64,000 nt of DNA. Source: CAVTWH01 sp963738365. GTDB taxonomy: Bacteria; Actinomycetota; Actinomycetes; Mycobacteriales; Micromonosporaceae. The notes below the pieces were generated by a model. It searched no databases, was not told the DNA's origin, and saw nothing but the letters and a program-made list of their open reading frames with translations. The translations under genes were made by a program, and so were the position numbers. The stretch spans positions 992,001 to 1,056,000 of the forward strand of contig CAVTWH010000007.1 of assembly GCA_963738365.1 (NCBI GenBank). The letters are read 5' to 3'. Positions 61,174 through 64,000 of the stretch are shown here, piece after piece (the stretch's first letter is position 1; every line of letters begins with the position of its first letter).

Positions 61174-61260
61174 CGGTTGTGCGCGCGGTACCACAGGGGG
61201 CGACACACTGGGTTGAACGCTGGTGAACCGCCGAGGTGACGGCAGTGACCGGCGTGGCCA

Positions 61261-61403
61261 CGTCGAGACAGCGCACGTCGAGACAGCGCACGTCGAGACA
61301 GCGCACGTCGAGACAGCGCACGTCGAGACAGCGCACGTCGAGACAGCGCACGTCGAGACAGCGCACGTCGAGACAGCGCACGTCGAGACAGCGCACGTCG
61401 AGA
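61261..61403. repeat. 15-bp perfect tandem repeat, 9.5 copies
   Basis: CGTCGAGACAGCGCA repeated nine times without a single change (61261-61395), then a partial unit to 61403. It lies in the gap 61174-61673 between the divergent secreted-protein gene and uvrB. Frames stay open across it in both directions because the unit is a multiple of three. Confidence 0.95.
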
Positions 61404-61607
61404 ACCGCTCGCGGCGGCCGGTCAGCGCAGCGCGCGACCGTGGGGTGCGCTCGACGGCGACTGGTGTCGCCGCGGCTGCTACCCCGCGCCGGCCCGCCGG
61501 CCGGTGTGGTGGCTGGCGGTTGCCGGTCGGCCGCCACGAGCGGCCCACGCGGAGACGGTAGCGCGGGTGACCTACGCCACACAATCGCCATTTCCCGCCA
61601 ACCTAGT

Positions 61608-61623
61608 GACAATCGTGATTGTC
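61608..61623. promoter_or_regulatory. Operator-like palindrome upstream of uvrB
   Basis: GACAATC-GT-GATTGTC, perfect 7-bp arms, ending 50 bases before the uvrB ATG. It is not a LexA box. Confidence 0.55.
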
Positions 61624-61673
61624 CTGGTCACCGGCGCGGGGCAGTGTCATACCCGCGGCGTACGTTGAAAGGC

Positions 61674-63782
<2,109 letters not shown>

Positions 63783-63800
63783 GTTTTCTTCTTGGCTTTG

Positions 63801-63893
63801 GTTGCGGGTGGGGGTGGGGCGGCTGGGGTGCCCACTCCGGGCGGTCAGGCTTGATCCCTGCGTGGGCACCCCAGCCGCCCCACCCCTCGCAAC
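63801..63893. terminator. Very long inverted repeat after uvrB
   Basis: A perfect 25-bp stem (63811-63835 with 63862-63886), extended outward by GTTGCG/CGCAAC (63801-63806 with 63888-63893) across a small bulge, with a 26-base loop. It is likely the uvrB terminator, possibly a mobile palindrome. The rest up to 64000 holds no recognisable gene. Confidence 0.7.
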
Positions 63894-64000
63894 TCGCGGT
63901 GGTGACCTCGGCGCCGGCTTTGGGTTTGGCATAGGAAGTTGCGTGGCTGGGTTGGGCGCTGGGGATCCTTGCTGAGTTGGTGGTGCTCGGTGGTGCTCGT

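Noticed and set aside
61261..61403. CRISPR array
   Set aside because: Units are contiguous 15-mers without spacers and no cas genes are near. The same holds for 51530-51752.
61174..61584. Pentapeptide-repeat protein (STCAV units) on the minus strand
   Set aside because: It does not follow the A(D/N)LXX rule, and the signal segment of the downstream gene begins at 61173.
61236..61673. Upstream in-frame extension of uvrB through the 15-bp repeat
   Set aside because: UvrB homology begins at MPLDIPRLDNRFEVISEF after a ribosome site; the extension is repeat-coded TSRQR text.
63801..63893. attC site or integron element
   Set aside because: The stem is perfect and GC-rich without the R/L box pattern, and no integrase is seen.

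Overview
The window is very GC-rich actinobacterial chromosome. The gene content and order fit the family Micromonosporaceae (Micromonospora and relatives): polA, rpsA, coaE and uvrB with a pdtaR-type ANTAR regulator and a liv operon nearby, many LacI regulators, GTG/TTG starts and several apparently leaderless genes. The family assignment is inference, because no rRNA is present.

Layout. (1) 1-3.6 kb: tail of a beta-carbonic anhydrase, a lipoprotein, an AlkZ-like winged-helix protein and a divergent EF-Tu copy. (2) 3.6-10.2 kb: a glycan-binding/degrading locus of two secreted CBM32 proteins and a LacI regulator, joined by three identical 14-bp operators. Two of its genes carry single-base frameshifts. 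(3) 10.3-15.4 kb: a two-repeat lipoprotein, a small DNA-binding protein and a tightly coupled three-gene operon (zinc-ribbon/membrane protein, EACC1-like protein, caspase-RCC1 fusion). This operon is the best candidate for an undescribed conflict or cell-suicide system. (4) 15.4-29.5 kb: a decayed MFS tail and its intact parent with a TetR regulator, a tiny gene behind a LexA-type box, a GH3 enzyme, a trpBA-gntR operon with paired operators, an HxlR/oxidoreductase pair, a MEDS-STAS/MEDS-kinase pair and a fused anthranilate/ADIC synthase.

(5) 29.6-38.5 kb: a xylo-/gluco-oligosaccharide locus with GH3, LacI, an ABC importer without its own ATPase, a GH10 xylanase lacking its catalytic middle, and a second LacI with CGAAANTTTCG sites. 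(6) 38.6-42.7 kb: an MFS exporter, small conserved membrane/stress proteins and a tRNA with anticodon CAA. (7) 42.7-51.5 kb: the ANTAR regulator, livKHMGF and a polar amino-acid ABC importer. (8) 51.5-64 kb: housekeeping genes polA, rpsA, coaE and uvrB, interspersed with a D-aminopeptidase, a methyltransferase, a secreted protein and two minisatellites.

How the parts work together: three LacI/operator circuits gate polysaccharide use, each with binding protein or hydrolase next to its regulator. The transporters feed sugars and branched-chain or acidic amino acids. The 51-64 kb block supplies replication, translation, CoA synthesis and repair. No CRISPR array, insertion sequence, prophage or rRNA was seen.
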